Part shown: positions 39,840-49,255 of the stretch, piece by piece
Layout: every line of letters starts with the position of its first letter
Position numbering within the stretch: position 1 is the stretch's first letter
Assembly (NCBI GenBank): GCA_021730205.1
Contig: CP072533.1
Location: 310,001-374,000, forward strand
Direction of reading: 5' to 3'
From: Candidatus Ruthia sp. Cpac_8_S14
GTDB lineage: Bacteria > Pseudomonadota > Gammaproteobacteria > PS1 > Pseudothioglobaceae
Length of the DNA: 64,000 nucleotides
The notes under the pieces: model-generated
Told to the model about the DNA's origin: nothing
What the model saw: the letters and a program-made list of their open reading frames with translations, nothing else
Database searches by the model: none
Position numbers and translations under genes: made by a program

Positions 39840-41185
39840 TATTGGCTGTTTAAAACCGTTAAAGCTTTTAATAAAATTGTGGCCTCGTGCACAAAATAAT
39901 CTTTTTTTAATTTTTCAATGCTTATTTTGTTTTGTTTTTCTTTGTTTTTTTCTTGGGCGCTTAGTATTTCTTTAGAAGAGAGTTTAAAAGGACCCTCAAC
40001 TTCCAAGTGACCATCAAGGTCTTTTTCTTTGGTCTCAATCACTGATTTTTCTGCTTCATTTTCTAGACTAATGTTCTTTAGCTCAATATCAGGCACAATG
40101 CCTTTGGCTTGAATAGAGCGTCCATTTGGTGTGTAATATCTGGCAGTTGTAAGTTTAAGTCCATAGCCTTTTTGAAGCTCAAGAATGGTTTGCACCGAAC
40201 CTTTTCCAAACGAAGTACTGCCCATAATAATGGCGCGTTTGTGGTCTTGCAATGCGCCTGCAACAATTTCTGATGCAGAAGCTGAGCCTTCATTGATTAG
40301 TACAACAATAGGCAATCCTTGCATGATGTCACCTGATTTTATTTTGAATTTAAGATTTGAGCTTGGAATTCTACCTTTGGTGTAAACCACCAGTCCTTTC
40401 TTGTCAAGAAATAAATTTGATACATCAACTGCGCCATTCAAAACACCGCCTGGATTGTTTCTCAAATCAAGAATTAATGAGCTAAGCTGGGCATTGTTTT
40501 CTTCAACCAAATCATTAAAAGTCTGTTTGAATAGTTTTGCTGTTGGATCTTGAAAGCTAGAGATACGTATATAGCCAATATTTTTTTCCAGTAAGTAGCC
40601 TTTAACCGAGATAATGGTAATAATTTCTCTAGTAATATTAACAACAAATGGTTTCTTATTTTTACGCACAATGGTAATTTGGATATCAGTACCTGCTTTA
40701 CCACGCATTAACTCAACACCATCTTCCAAGGTCATGCCACGTACTGGCTTATCAGCAATTTTCACGATTAAATCGCCCGCTTGGATGCCGGCCCTATAGG
40801 CGGGCGTATCATCAATAGGAGAAATAACTTGAATGACCTCATCTTTCATGCCAATAACAATACCAAGACCGCCAAATTTACCCAAGGCGCTTTCAAGTAG
40901 GTTTTTCTGTTCTTTGGGCTCAAGATAGCCTGAATGCGGGTCTAATCCACTGACCATACCTTTAATAGCATGGTTAAATAGTTTTTTATTATCGACATCA
41001 TCAACATCAACGTACAATTGTTTAATATTGCTAAAAACAGCCGTAAACATCTCAAGATCTTTGAAAAAAGCTTCTATTTTTTGTTTTTCAGCATCGCTTT
41101 TAGCTAATACGGGTGTATAAATGCCAAAAAGCGTATAAAAAAGCGTTAAAAATAGTGAATATTTAAAAAAATTTAAAAAAGTCAT
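39839..41185 (-). CDS. ctpA: C-terminal processing protease, S41 family (CtpA)
   Basis: A periplasmic serine protease that trims proteins from the C-terminus. The 448-residue product has a signal peptide (residues 1 to about 29). An N-terminal helical region with GMVSGLDPHSGYLEP comes next, then a PDZ domain (about 90-170, with PAYRAGIQAGDLIVKI). The S41 core follows, with catalytic serine in NEGSASASEIVAGAL and lysine in STSFGKGSVQTIL. The C-terminal tail is charged and low complexity. The gene now stands before dead parA/parB. Confidence 0.93.
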   Translation of the reverse strand: MTFLNFFKYSLFLTLFYTLFGIYTPVLAKSDAEKQKIEAFFKDLEMFTAVFSNIKQLYVDVDDVDNKKLFNHAIKGMVSGLDPHSGYLEPKEQKNLLESALGKFGGLGIVIGMKDEVIQVISPIDDTPAYRAGIQAGDLIVKIADKPVRGMTLEDGVELMRGKAGTDIQITIVRKNKKPFVVNITREIITIISVKGYLLEKNIGYIRISSFQDPTAKLFKQTFNDLVEENNAQLSSLILDLRNNPGGVLNGAVDVSNLFLDKKGLVVYTKGRIPSSNLKFKIKSGDIMQGLPIVVLINEGSASASEIVAGALQDHKRAIIMGSTSFGKGSVQTILELQKGYGLKLTTARYYTPNGRSIQAKGIVPDIELKNISLENEAEKSVIETKEKDLDGHLEVEGPFKLSSKEILSAQEKNKEKQNKISIEKLKKDYFVHEATILLKALTVLNSQ

Positions 41186-41285
41186 AATATAATAATTTGT
41201 TTATAGAAAGTTTAAATATAATACTATGAAACCAATATCAGTTTTGAATTTTACTTGGTTTTTTTAAAAAAAATGGAGAAAGAAA

Positions 41286-41867
41286 ATGAGAAGATTAAAT
41301 GTAATTTTGTTGGCTTTAATGATGTTTACCTCATTAAGTGCTTTTGCGGAAAGAGTAGCACAAGACAATGGTCCGGTTCAGGCAATACAAACAGCGATTG
41401 TAAAGCTTAATCAGTTAACAACCATGGCATATTCACCAAAAATGATTAATTCTTTTATCGAAAAAGAAATTGCACCATTATTTGACTTTAAGCATATTGC
41501 CAGTGAAGTTTTGCTAGTGAGCAATAATCGCTTGGGCGAAGGAGAAACCAAGTTTTTTGTTAACAGACTGAAAAACAATATGATGAGCACTTTATTGGCA
41601 AGGTTGTCTCAAGTAAACTCTACCTCGTTTCAATTTATATCTGCTAGGCCAATGATGGGCAGTTTAATTGCAGTACAACTTAAAGTCAATGGGTATACCT
41701 CATTTGGCGGTATTTATCTTGATTTATTATTTCATCAAAACGAAGATAAACAGTGGCAAATTTTTGATATTGTGCTTAATAATGACAGCCTGATTAACTA
41801 TTATCAAAAGATGGTATTAATCAAAGTTAGGCGATATGGCATTTATGGTATGTTGGGCAGACTTTAA
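41286..41867 (+). CDS. MlaC/Ttg2D-like periplasmic lipid-binding protein
   Basis: A 193-residue exported protein with a clear signal peptide (cleavage after LSAFA, about residue 21). The mature part has the MlaC pattern IEKEIAPLFDFKHIASEVLL and the following helices and lipid-binding sheet, and a late KWQIFDIVLNNDSLINYYQ-like segment. It is a paralogue or divergent copy of the MlaC at 59364. No ABC transporter subunits adjoin it. An ArsR regulator follows after 28 bp. Confidence 0.75.
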   Translation: MRRLNVILLALMMFTSLSAFAERVAQDNGPVQAIQTAIVKLNQLTTMAYSPKMINSFIEKEIAPLFDFKHIASEVLLVSNNRLGEGETKFFVNRLKNNMMSTLLARLSQVNSTSFQFISARPMMGSLIAVQLKVNGYTSFGGIYLDLLFHQNEDKQWQIFDIVLNNDSLINYYQKMVLIKVRRYGIYGMLGRL

Positions 41868-41895
41868 TTAATTTTAAAGAAATAGAGGGTTAATT

Positions 41896-42201
41896 ATGAG
41901 CGAAATAGCATTATTAGAAAAAGAAGAAGATATTGAAAAAGCAACAAGAGCTTTAAAAGCAATGGCACATCCGCTGCGTTTAAAGATTTTATGCGCACTA
42001 AAAAATAACGAATTACCCGTATTAGAGATTGTAAAAAAAGTTGGCTCTTCACAATCTAATATTTCACAACATATTGACATTCTTAGAACCAAGAATATTG
42101 TCGAATCTCGGCGTGATGGTAATAAAATATTATGCAAAGTTAAAGACGCAAAGGTTCTAAAATTGGTGTCTAATATACAAACAGTGTTCTGCTCTGAATA
42201 A
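41896..42201 (+). CDS. ArsR-family winged-helix regulator
   Basis: A 101-residue DNA-binding protein with the ArsR/SmtB pattern: ALKAMAHPLRLKILCALKNN, then the recognition helix VGSSQSNISQHIDILRTKNI and the wing VESRRDGNKILCKVKD. There is no CxC metal-binding pair in the recognition helix, so metal sensing is not indicated. One cysteine is in helix 3 and one near the C-terminus; a redox or sulfur sensor is possible. It may be co-transcribed with the MlaC-like gene. Confidence 0.9.
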   Translation: MSEIALLEKEEDIEKATRALKAMAHPLRLKILCALKNNELPVLEIVKKVGSSQSNISQHIDILRTKNIVESRRDGNKILCKVKDAKVLKLVSNIQTVFCSE

Positions 42202-42227
42202 GGTTAATTTTAACAACTTTTGTCTAT

Positions 42228-42304
42228 GCGCTCGTAGCTCAGTTGGATAGAGTGTTAGCCTCCGAAGCTAAATGTCGGGTGTTCGAATCACCTCGAGCGC
42301 ACCA
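42228..42304 (+). tRNA. tRNA-Arg (anticodon CCG)
   Basis: This 77-nt cloverleaf has acceptor arm GCGCTCG/CGAGCGC, anticodon stem-loop TTAGC-CTCCGAA-GCTAA and T-arm GTTCGAATC, with encoded ACCA. It lies 15 bp upstream of lgt, likely on the same transcript. Confidence 0.95.
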
Positions 42305-42319
42305 TTAGGAACATTAAGC

Positions 42320-43096
42320 ATGACTTATCCAATCATTAATCCAATTGCAATAGATTTAGGTTTTGTACAAATCTATTGGTATGGGTTGATGTATTTGATG
42401 GCTTTTTTAGCGGCTTATTTATTGGCGAATTATCGTGCCAAGCAACTCAAAAACTGGCATACGCAACAAATTGAAGATTTAATTTTTTATGGTGCAATTG
42501 GTGTGGTTGCTGGTGGTCGTTTGGGCTATATGTTATTTTATAATTTGCCAAATTTTTTATCCGATCTTTTGTTAATTTTTGCCATTCAAGATGGTGGCAT
42601 GTCATTCCACGGTGGTTTCTTGGGTGTGTTGTTGGCAATGGTTTTATTTAATCGAAAATATAACAAAACTTTTTTTACCACAATGGATTTTATTGCACCA
42701 CTTGTGCCTTTAGGATTAGGTTTTGGTAGAATGGGTAATTTTATTAATAGTGAACTTTGGGGTAAAATAACCACCAGCCCATTTGGTATGTATATTGAAC
42801 AACAAGGGGTAAGCCGATATCCATCACAACTGTTTGAAGCATTTTTAGAGGGCTTAATTTTATTTATTATTCTTTGGATGTTTAGTAACAAATTGCGTCC
42901 GTCCATGTCAATTTCAGCATTATTTTTGATTTTCTATGGTTTGTTTAGATTTATAATTGAGTTTGTTCGAGTACCAGATGTGCGACTGGGTTATTTGGCT
43001 TTTGGTTGGCTTACTATGGGGCAATTATTAAGCTTACCAATGGTAGCATTTGGCATTGTGCTATTGCGAAAAGCATATTTTAAAAAAAGGAGGTAA
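42320..43096 (+). CDS. lgt: Prolipoprotein diacylglyceryl transferase Lgt
   Basis: Lgt adds diacylglycerol to the lipobox cysteine, the first step of lipoprotein maturation. The 258-residue polytopic protein has [11 protein letters not shown], the catalytic region [14 protein letters not shown], and the Lgt signature [15 protein letters not shown]. The C-terminal [12 protein letters not shown] is also conserved. ATG at 42320 (AGGA 10 bp upstream) is right after the tRNA; an upstream in-frame ATG at 42272 lies inside the tRNA. thyA follows, as in many Gammaproteobacteria. Confidence 0.97.
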   Translation: MTYPIINPIAIDLGFVQIYWYGLMYLMAFLAAYLLANYRAKQLKNWHTQQIEDLIFYGAIGVVAGGRLGYMLFYNLPNFLSDLLLIFAIQDGGMSFHGGFLGVLLAMVLFNRKYNKTFFTTMDFIAPLVPLGLGFGRMGNFINSELWGKITTSPFGMYIEQQGVSRYPSQLFEAFLEGLILFIILWMFSNKLRPSMSISALFLIFYGLFRFIIEFVRVPDVRLGYLAFGWLTMGQLLSLPMVAFGIVLLRKAYFKKRR

Positions 43097-43097
43097 T

Positions 43098-43892
43098 GTG
43101 AAACAATACTTAGATTTTTTAAAACTGGTTAAAAATACTGGTATCAACAAAACTGACAGAACAGGCACAGGAACAACCAGCTTGTTTGGACACCAAATGC
43201 GTTTTGATTTATCTAAGGGTTTTCCACTTGTTACTACCAAGCGTGTACATTTGCTTTCGGTCGTGCACGAGTTGTTGTGGTTTCTTAGTGGTGACACTAA
43301 CATTAAATATTTGCAAGAAAATGGAGTGCGAATTTGGAATGAATGGGCAGATGAAAATGGAGATTTGGGTCCAGTCTACGGCGCACAGTGGCGAAATTGG
43401 CAAAATGCTAGAGGCGAAAGTATTGATCAAATCGCGCAAGTGGTAGCGCAAATCAAAAGCACACCAGACTCTCGTAGAACTATTGTTTCAGCTTGGAATG
43501 TTGGTGAATTAGAAAATATGGCATTACCACCTTGTCATGCATTTTTTCAGTTTTACGTGGCTAATGGAAAGCTGTCTTGCCAATTGTACCAAAGAAGTGC
43601 AGATATTTTTCTTGGTGTGCCATTTAATATTGCATCATATGCATTATTAACGCATATGATGGCGCAACAGTGTAATTTGGAAGTGGGTGATTTTATTTGG
43701 AGTGGTGGTGATTGTCATATTTATTCCAATCATACCGAGCAAGTAGAAATACAATTAGCTCGTAGCCCAAAAGCATTAGCAACTCTTAAAATCAAGCGGA
43801 AACCTGAGAGTATTTTTGATTATAGTTTTGAATATTTTGAGTTTATAAATTACGTATTTGACGCATCCATTAAAGCACCAGTTTCGACTTAA
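43098..43892 (+). CDS. thyA: Thymidylate synthase
   Basis: ThyA methylates dUMP to dTMP with methylene-tetrahydrofolate. The product is 264 residues, identical in length to E. coli ThyA, with the catalytic cysteine at 146 ([12 protein letters not shown]) and the [36 protein letters not shown] and [10 protein letters not shown] motifs. The GTG at 43098 is chosen because a perfect AGGAGGT site precedes it; the frame upstream (to 43050) lies in lgt. It is coupled to lgt, 1 bp after the lgt stop. Confidence 0.98.
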   Translation: MKQYLDFLKLVKNTGINKTDRTGTGTTSLFGHQMRFDLSKGFPLVTTKRVHLLSVVHELLWFLSGDTNIKYLQENGVRIWNEWADENGDLGPVYGAQWRNWQNARGESIDQIAQVVAQIKSTPDSRRTIVSAWNVGELENMALPPCHAFFQFYVANGKLSCQLYQRSADIFLGVPFNIASYALLTHMMAQQCNLEVGDFIWSGGDCHIYSNHTEQVEIQLARSPKALATLKIKRKPESIFDYSFEYFEFINYVFDASIKAPVST

Positions 43893-43899
43893 ATTATTT

Positions 43900-44768
43900 C
43901 TAAATATCCACTGTAATGCCTTGAGTACGGAGCTTATCTGACTTATCTTCTAAGTAACGCTGAAAGTTTGACTGATGTTTGTAACCCCCTGAAGTGACGT
44001 AAGTCATAATACTATGGAAGTGATAAGTTTTAAAAAAAGCATCTTTCCTGATAACTTTCCCGCCTTGTAAAACATAATGGCTGACTTAAAGTAAGTTTCA
44101 AATCCTCATACCATTTTTTAGCAGTAGTTCGTTTGCCTGATGGGGCAATAATTTTAGTCTCTGATAGGGCATTAAGCTGTACTACTTGCATGGTTTTTAA
44201 TAAGGGCTTTGGGTTTGGGGCTCTAGTTGCATGAGTGATTGATGAAGGGTGTTACATTCTTGACAATTAGGTTTTTCAAAAAAACAGTCAAATAATTTTG
44301 CGCAGGCAAGGTTTTATTGCGAGATAGCATGTGTGGTGGCGTTTCAAATAATAGGTCTTGATTAAGCCTAAGCATACTATCGCCTTTTGAATTTAGAAAT
44401 ACAAGGGGGGGTAGGGTAGGGGTGAATTGTACTTTCATCAAAACTGAAGATTCTTTTATCTGTTAATTCTCTGCCTTACCAGTCGGTCAAATCTCTATCG
44501 CCCTACATATTCGTTTCAATAACGTCAAAATCTTTTTGTAATTTAGCGCAATAAGGACAACTATTTTGATGAAAGTAAATTATCACATGTTTGTTATTGT
44601 TTGTTGCCTCTTCTAAATCTTCAGAAAAATCCATAAAAGAAGCTTTGAACCAATTAGGCACCTCATCAATAACCTTGGCACCTAAAAATTCACCTTCTTT
44701 CGAGGGTCCAATTGTGCAACAGATGAAAATGAGATAAGTAAAGAAAATAATAGTATCAAAGTATACAC
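43900..44768 (-). pseudogene. Decayed secreted two-domain thioredoxin-fold protein (SoxW-like)
   Basis: A GTG at 44768 opens a signal peptide (MYTLILLFSLLISFSSVAQ). Broken frames continue with GAKVIDEVPNWFKASFMDF, HVIIYFHQNSCPYCAKLQKD (the CPYC site), then TPTLPPLVFLNSKGDSMLRL, NKTLPAQNYLTVFL, CQECNTLHQSLMQ-like text, and SGGYKHQSNFQRYLEDK. At least five frameshifts or stops interrupt it. This is the thioredoxin-type protein often found with sulfur oxidation genes. Function is lost. Confidence 0.65.
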
Positions 44769-44788
44769 AATGTATCTTTAGAAGTTGT

Positions 44789-45451
44789 TTAGATGCCTAT
44801 GATGTCTTTGTGTGGAATAAACAAACCACAACCTAATAACCGATAATCACCAAGACCCTTTTCTTGTAATAATACCGATTCATCTTTTTTTAAATTAGCC
44901 ACCATTAGCGAGCGGGTGTGAATAGTACTAATGTCAGTTTTAATGTTATTCTCAAGACCAGCCATTATTTTTTTAACAGAAATACCAAGCATTTTTAGGC
45001 CTTCAAAAGCAACTTGCAAAAAATCCTCCTCACTCATTTCCTTGTCACAAGCAATACTTTTTGCAAACAATACAGGCATATCGCTAAGTAATTTTGGCTT
45101 TAAAGATTTAATAACGTCTATTTGATATTCGCCTAAATCTAGTGTTTTTCCAAGTAATTGCTGGATCTTGTTAAGCTTATTTTTTGGTACTCTAATGGTT
45201 AGTTTTGAGCGTTTAGAGGGGTAATAAAATCCATCTTCGTGGTTCTGCATCCAGCCGTTACCATCTGCGACACTGATGTTAAATATGCCAGCATCCACCT
45301 TATCAAGCCATGGCAATTGTTTAAGTAGTGCTTGTGCTAGTAGAAAGCCATGATCAATAGGTAAAATTCTAGCATAGATATTGAACACTACATTTTGTAT
45401 GGTTTCAGGCAACGTAAAATGTTCTTTTCTAGCGTCTTCTTGCCAAAACAT
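44789..45451 (-). CDS. Orphan Cas6/Cmx6-like RAMP protein
   Basis: A 220-residue protein matching the MYXAN-type Cas6 (Cmx6) family, which processes CRISPR RNA in I-C-variant systems. Visible marks are ARILPIDHGFLLAQALLKQL (family 'LPvDHgyxLyxAL'), LPWLD, KRSKLTIRVPKN, GKTLDLGEYQI, EEDFLQVAFEGLKMLGI, and the glycine-rich C-terminus ESVLLQEKGLGDYRLLGCGL followed by FIPHK. The frame is clean. No CRISPR array and no other cas gene are seen in 64 kb. So it is an orphan, perhaps an RNA-processing or RNA-binding protein in another role. Upstream is rnc on the other strand. Confidence 0.8.
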   Translation of the reverse strand: MFWQEDARKEHFTLPETIQNVVFNIYARILPIDHGFLLAQALLKQLPWLDKVDAGIFNISVADGNGWMQNHEDGFYYPSKRSKLTIRVPKNKLNKIQQLLGKTLDLGEYQIDVIKSLKPKLLSDMPVLFAKSIACDKEMSEEDFLQVAFEGLKMLGISVKKIMAGLENNIKTDISTIHTRSLMVANLKKDESVLLQEKGLGDYRLLGCGLFIPHKDIIGI

Positions 45452-45531
45452 AAAATAGTAAATTATCAGCTTAAGTTATAATAGGCACATATTATAAACT
45501 TATTAATCGTTATAAAATCCAATAAAAAGTA

Positions 45532-46197
45532 ATGGAAAAATTACAAAAAAAAATTAATTATCAATTTAAAGATTTATCTTTATTAAAGCTTGCTTTGACG
45601 CACCGTTCTATGGGTAAAAATAATAACGAACGTTTAGAATTTTTAGGCGATAGTATTTTAGGTGTGGTTATTTCAAAAGAGCTTTATCAGCACTTTGCTC
45701 ATATTGACGAGGGTAAGCTTTCTCGATTAAGATCACACTTGGTTAGAGGACAAACTTTGGCACAACTAAGCGTAGCATTAGAATTGTCAAACAATTTGAT
45801 TTTAGGCTCTGGTGAATTTAAAAGCGGTGGTTATAGACGTGAATCTATTCAAGCAGATGCTGTTGAGGCAATATTTGGTGCGGTGTTATTGGATTCTAAT
45901 TTTGAAACCACGAGCACAGTTATTTTAGGTCTTTTTGAGACGTTATTAAGCAATATCAGTTCAGATAATTCGCTAAAAGACCCAAAAACACAATTACAAG
46001 AATACTTACAAAAGCGTGGCAACGTTTTGCCAAAATATGAACTTACTGATACAACAGGCAAAGATCATAATGCAATATTTACAATAAATTGTCTTTTAAA
46101 GGAGCAAAATTTGCAAGTTAGCGAATCTGCCAAAAGTATTAAAAAAGCAGAACAATCTTGTGCACAAACCTTATTAAAAAAACTAAAAAAATCATGA
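45532..46197 (+). CDS. rnc: Ribonuclease III
   Basis: RNase III cuts double-stranded RNA in rRNA and mRNA processing. The 221-residue protein has the catalytic box NERLEFLGDSILGVVIS, the second acidic region DAVEAIFGAVLLDS, and a C-terminal dsRNA-binding domain (DPKTQLQEYLQKRG, PKYELTDTTGKDH). It is slightly shorter than E. coli's 226. Its stop overlaps the era ATG (ATGA), beginning the rnc-era-recO-pdxJ-acpS operon. Confidence 0.97.
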   Translation: MEKLQKKINYQFKDLSLLKLALTHRSMGKNNNERLEFLGDSILGVVISKELYQHFAHIDEGKLSRLRSHLVRGQTLAQLSVALELSNNLILGSGEFKSGGYRRESIQADAVEAIFGAVLLDSNFETTSTVILGLFETLLSNISSDNSLKDPKTQLQEYLQKRGNVLPKYELTDTTGKDHNAIFTINCLLKEQNLQVSESAKSIKKAEQSCAQTLLKKLKKS

Positions 46198-47120
46198 ACC
46201 CCAAACAACTTACAACAAGCAATAAAATCATCAAGCCAAATTTTAAGTCAGGCTTTATTGCAGTTGTTGGGCGGCCTAATGTTGGTAAATCTACACTTAT
46301 TAATGAATTAATTGGGCAGAAATTATCCATCACTTCGCATCGTCCACAAACCACGCGCCACCGCATCCACGTTATTGATACAACTGATGATTATCAAATG
46401 GTATTTGTGGATACACCAGGCATTCATATGGGTAATTCCAAAGCCATTAATTCTTATATGAACAGAGCGGCCAGTTCAACCATAACGGATGTGAATATTA
46501 TTTTATGGCTAACAGAAGTGGGCAAATGGACCAAAGAAGATTCAAGGGTTTTGGAACACATCAGCCAAGTTAAGGTGCCTGTTATTTTATGTATTAACAA
46601 AATTGATAAATTAAAATCTGCGCAAGAGGTATTGCCATTTTTGGATAAAGTTTCTCAAAAATACCAGCCAACAGACTTGTTCCCTTTATCGGTATTTAAA
46701 AAGAAAGATATTTGTGCATTACGTGAGTTAGTTTTGCAATACCTACCAAAACAAACCCTTATTTTTGATGCTGATTATATAACCGATAGAAGTGAAAAAT
46801 TTATTATTGCTGAATTCATTCGAGAAAAACTCATGCGCCATTTAGAAGATGAGTTGCCTTATGATTTAACCGTTGAAATTGAACAATCTGAACAAGATGG
46901 TAATCTGCAGCGAATTTCTGCCCGTATTTTTGTTGACAAAGCTTCACAAAAAAATATCGTGATTGGTAATAAAGGCGACATGCTCAAACTAATTGGCATT
47001 GAAGCACGAAAAAGTATCGAAAGCTTTTTAGACAGAAAAGTATTCTTAAAGCTTTGGGTCAAAGTCAAACAAGGCTGGTCTGATGATAAGCGCACGTTGG
47101 TTTCATTAGGGTATGACTAG
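46194..47120 (+). CDS. era: GTPase Era
   Basis: Era is an essential GTPase in 30S assembly. The 308-residue protein has G1 GRPNVGKST, the effector box TTRHRI, G3 DTPGIH, G4 NKID and a C-terminal KH domain with VIGNKGDMLKLIGIEARK. I use ATG 46194 at the rnc stop instead of an in-frame upstream start at 46158. It ends 8 bp into recO. Confidence 0.97.
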   Translation: MNPKQLTTSNKIIKPNFKSGFIAVVGRPNVGKSTLINELIGQKLSITSHRPQTTRHRIHVIDTTDDYQMVFVDTPGIHMGNSKAINSYMNRAASSTITDVNIILWLTEVGKWTKEDSRVLEHISQVKVPVILCINKIDKLKSAQEVLPFLDKVSQKYQPTDLFPLSVFKKKDICALRELVLQYLPKQTLIFDADYITDRSEKFIIAEFIREKLMRHLEDELPYDLTVEIEQSEQDGNLQRISARIFVDKASQKNIVIGNKGDMLKLIGIEARKSIESFLDRKVFLKLWVKVKQGWSDDKRTLVSLGYD

Positions 47121-47805
47121 AGTTGAGCTAACCCCTGCTTTTTTAATCCATCGTCGGGCTTTTAAAAATTCATCACTACTACTTGATTTTTTTACCCGTG
47201 ATTTTGGCAAAATTCGTCTAGTTGGTAGAGGGTTTAGAGGATCAAAAACCAACATTCGGATGTTCCAGAATTTGAGCATTTCATTTGCAGGTAGAGGTGA
47301 GCTAAAAGCACTAAATTATTGGGAAATTGATGATGTGCCTAGGAATTTTAAAGGCGAAGAATTGATATTGGGTATGTATGTGAATGAGCTTGTATCAAGG
47401 CTATTGCATGAGCAAGACCCATATTCTAAGTTGTTTGTAGAGTATCAAAAATTTGTAAGCCAAATGGGGCGTTTAAAGCAAAGTGCTAAATATTGGCATT
47501 TAAGAATATTTGAAAATAACTTATTAACTGAGTTGGGTTATGGTATTAGTTTTACAGAAGATATTAATGGTAATGAAATTGACCAAAACAGTCATTATGA
47601 ATATCAACCCCAAGCAGGATTTATGCCCAATTCTTTGGGTAAAATATCAGGAAAATTAATCAACCAATTACTCATAGAAACGGTTGAAGATGTACTAGAT
47701 GCGCAACAATTAAAAGTTTGCCGAGATTTAAACAGACAGCGCCTAAGTGCGCTTTTGGGCGACAGACCTTTAAAAAGTCGGTCTTTATTTTTTATTAAAC
47801 AATAA
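47113..47805 (+). CDS. recO: Recombination mediator RecO
   Basis: RecO anneals DNA and loads RecA with RecR. The 230-residue product has an N-terminal OB fold (AFLIHRRAFKNSSLLLDFFT, GRGFRGSKTNIRMFQ) and a helical C-terminal domain (LLHEQDPYSKLFVEYQKF, RIFENNLLTELGYGI). There is no zinc-cysteine cluster, as usual for this branch. It overlaps era by 8 bp and is 6 bp before pdxJ. Confidence 0.93.
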   Translation: MTRVELTPAFLIHRRAFKNSSLLLDFFTRDFGKIRLVGRGFRGSKTNIRMFQNLSISFAGRGELKALNYWEIDDVPRNFKGEELILGMYVNELVSRLLHEQDPYSKLFVEYQKFVSQMGRLKQSAKYWHLRIFENNLLTELGYGISFTEDINGNEIDQNSHYEYQPQAGFMPNSLGKISGKLINQLLIETVEDVLDAQQLKVCRDLNRQRLSALLGDRPLKSRSLFFIKQ

Positions 47806-47811
47806 CAAACA

Positions 47812-48537
47812 ATGAGTATTTATTTAGGTATTAATATTGATCACATTGCCACCATCAGGCAAGCTAGAGATGCAAACTATCCTTCACCAATAGAGGCAGC
47901 TTTATTGTGTGAAAAATCAGGCGCGGACAGCATTACACTACATTTGCGTGAAGACAGACGCCACATTCAAGATGCCGATGTGAAAATTCTACGCAACCAA
48001 CTCACCACAAAAATGAATTTAGAAATGGCAGCAACAGATGAAATGATTGCCATTGCTAGAAAAATCAAACCTCAAGATTGTTGCCTAGTGCCTGAAAAGC
48101 GTGAGGAGTTAACTACCGAAGGTGGGCTTGATGTAGTATCGCAAATACCCAGAATGAAAGACGTTTGTCTGTGTTTGGGCGAATCACATATTATTGTTTC
48201 TTTGTTTGTTGACGCACAAAAGAATCAAATTGATGCAGCACGTGAGTGTGGCTCACCTGTGATTGAGCTACATACTGGGCATTATGCCAATGCAACTAAT
48301 GAGGCGCAACTAACAGAACTTGAAAAAATTAAAACCATGACCACTTATGCACATTCAATTGGTTTGCAAGTCAATGCAGGCCATGGATTGACTTTGGAAA
48401 ATACAACTGCTATTGCTAAATTACCTGAAATTGTTGAGCTTAATATCGGGCATTCAATTATTGCCAGAGCTATGTTTATCGGGCTTGAAGCTGCCACTTG
48501 TGAGATGAAAACACTAATACTAGAGGCAAGAGAATGA
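47812..48537 (+). CDS. pdxJ: Pyridoxine 5'-phosphate synthase
   Basis: PdxJ condenses 1-deoxyxylulose-5-phosphate with the product of PdxA to make PNP. The 241-residue TIM barrel has [50 protein letters not shown] and [11 protein letters not shown]. It is about the E. coli length (243). Its stop overlaps acpS (ATGA). This gene, together with serC, supports an intact PLP pathway. Confidence 0.97.
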   Translation: MSIYLGINIDHIATIRQARDANYPSPIEAALLCEKSGADSITLHLREDRRHIQDADVKILRNQLTTKMNLEMAATDEMIAIARKIKPQDCCLVPEKREELTTEGGLDVVSQIPRMKDVCLCLGESHIIVSLFVDAQKNQIDAARECGSPVIELHTGHYANATNEAQLTELEKIKTMTTYAHSIGLQVNAGHGLTLENTTAIAKLPEIVELNIGHSIIARAMFIGLEAATCEMKTLILEARE

Positions 48538-48917
48538 TTTATGGCGTAGGCACTGATATTATCAACATCAAACGTGTTGAACAGATATTAAACAAAAACA
48601 AACAAGGCTTTGTCAAGCGTGTATTGTCTGAGCACGAACAAGCCTTATTCGCCAATAAAGGCGACAGTGCTGCTTATTGTGCCAAGCGTTTTGCCGCCAA
48701 AGAAGCTTTTGCAAAAGCCTTGGGTAAGGGTATTGGTAAGATTGTTAGTTTTCAAGATTTAACCGTGCATAATAATGAAAATGGCAAGCCGTATTTTATT
48801 CCTAGCGAAAAATTACGTTTATACCTTATGAATAAGAACGTTAAACAAGCGCATCTTAGTTTGTCAGATGAAAAATTTAACGCTGTGGCGTTTGTTGTTT
48901 TAGAAACAGAAAACTAA
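48534..48917 (+). CDS. acpS: Holo-[acyl-carrier-protein] synthase
   Basis: AcpS transfers phosphopantetheine to ACP. The 127-residue protein has the family boxes [16 protein letters not shown], and [20 protein letters not shown], and the C-terminal [17 protein letters not shown]. It ends the operon and overlaps tail to tail by 4 bp with the next minus-strand gene. Confidence 0.97.
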   Translation: MIYGVGTDIINIKRVEQILNKNKQGFVKRVLSEHEQALFANKGDSAAYCAKRFAAKEAFAKALGKGIGKIVSFQDLTVHNNENGKPYFIPSEKLRLYLMNKNVKQAHLSLSDEKFNAVAFVVLETEN

Positions 48918-49219
48918 TTGATATATTGACCAAACCCTGCTTTATAAGCCTCATTCTTAGTACCAACACAACCAAATTTTTCTGCGGTTTGATAACTAGA
49001 TATGGCTAGAGAGTATTGTTCCAATACAGGTATAGGGATTTTATGCATTTTAAAGCGCTTTAAGCCTTTGTTCATTCGTTGAAACCCTGCTGGATTTAAC
49101 CCACCACAGTTTTCATTGTAATATTTTACTGCACCAACAATTGCCAGCATTTCATTAGGTGAGAGAGCTAACGTACTAAAATTAGCAGTAAGTAATAGAA
49201 AAGTGAGTATTTTTTTCAT
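48914..49219 (-). CDS. Small secreted protein of unknown function, two conserved-looking cysteines
   Basis: I do not recognise this 101-residue protein. It begins with a signal peptide (KKILTFLLLTANFSTLALS), and the mature part is about 82 residues, helical and basic. Two cysteines (in NENCGGLNPAGF and KFGCVGTKNEAY) could form a disulfide in the periplasm. An AAAA-rich leader lacks a strong ribosome site. The clean frame in a window full of decay suggests that it is a real gene. Confidence 0.55.
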   Translation of the reverse strand: MKKILTFLLLTANFSTLALSPNEMLAIVGAVKYYNENCGGLNPAGFQRMNKGLKRFKMHKIPIPVLEQYSLAISSYQTAEKFGCVGTKNEAYKAGFGQYIN

Positions 49220-49255
49220 TTTTTGATATTGTTAAAATTTTAACTGCTCTAAACT

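Noticed and set aside
42272..42320. An earlier lgt start inside tRNA-Arg
   Set aside because: The extension codes tRNA sequence and is not conserved in Lgt. ATG 42320 has a proper ribosome site.
44789..45451. A complete CRISPR-Cas system around the Cas6-like gene
   Set aside because: No direct-repeat array and no other cas gene could be seen on either strand. The neighbours are a decayed thioredoxin-fold gene and rnc.
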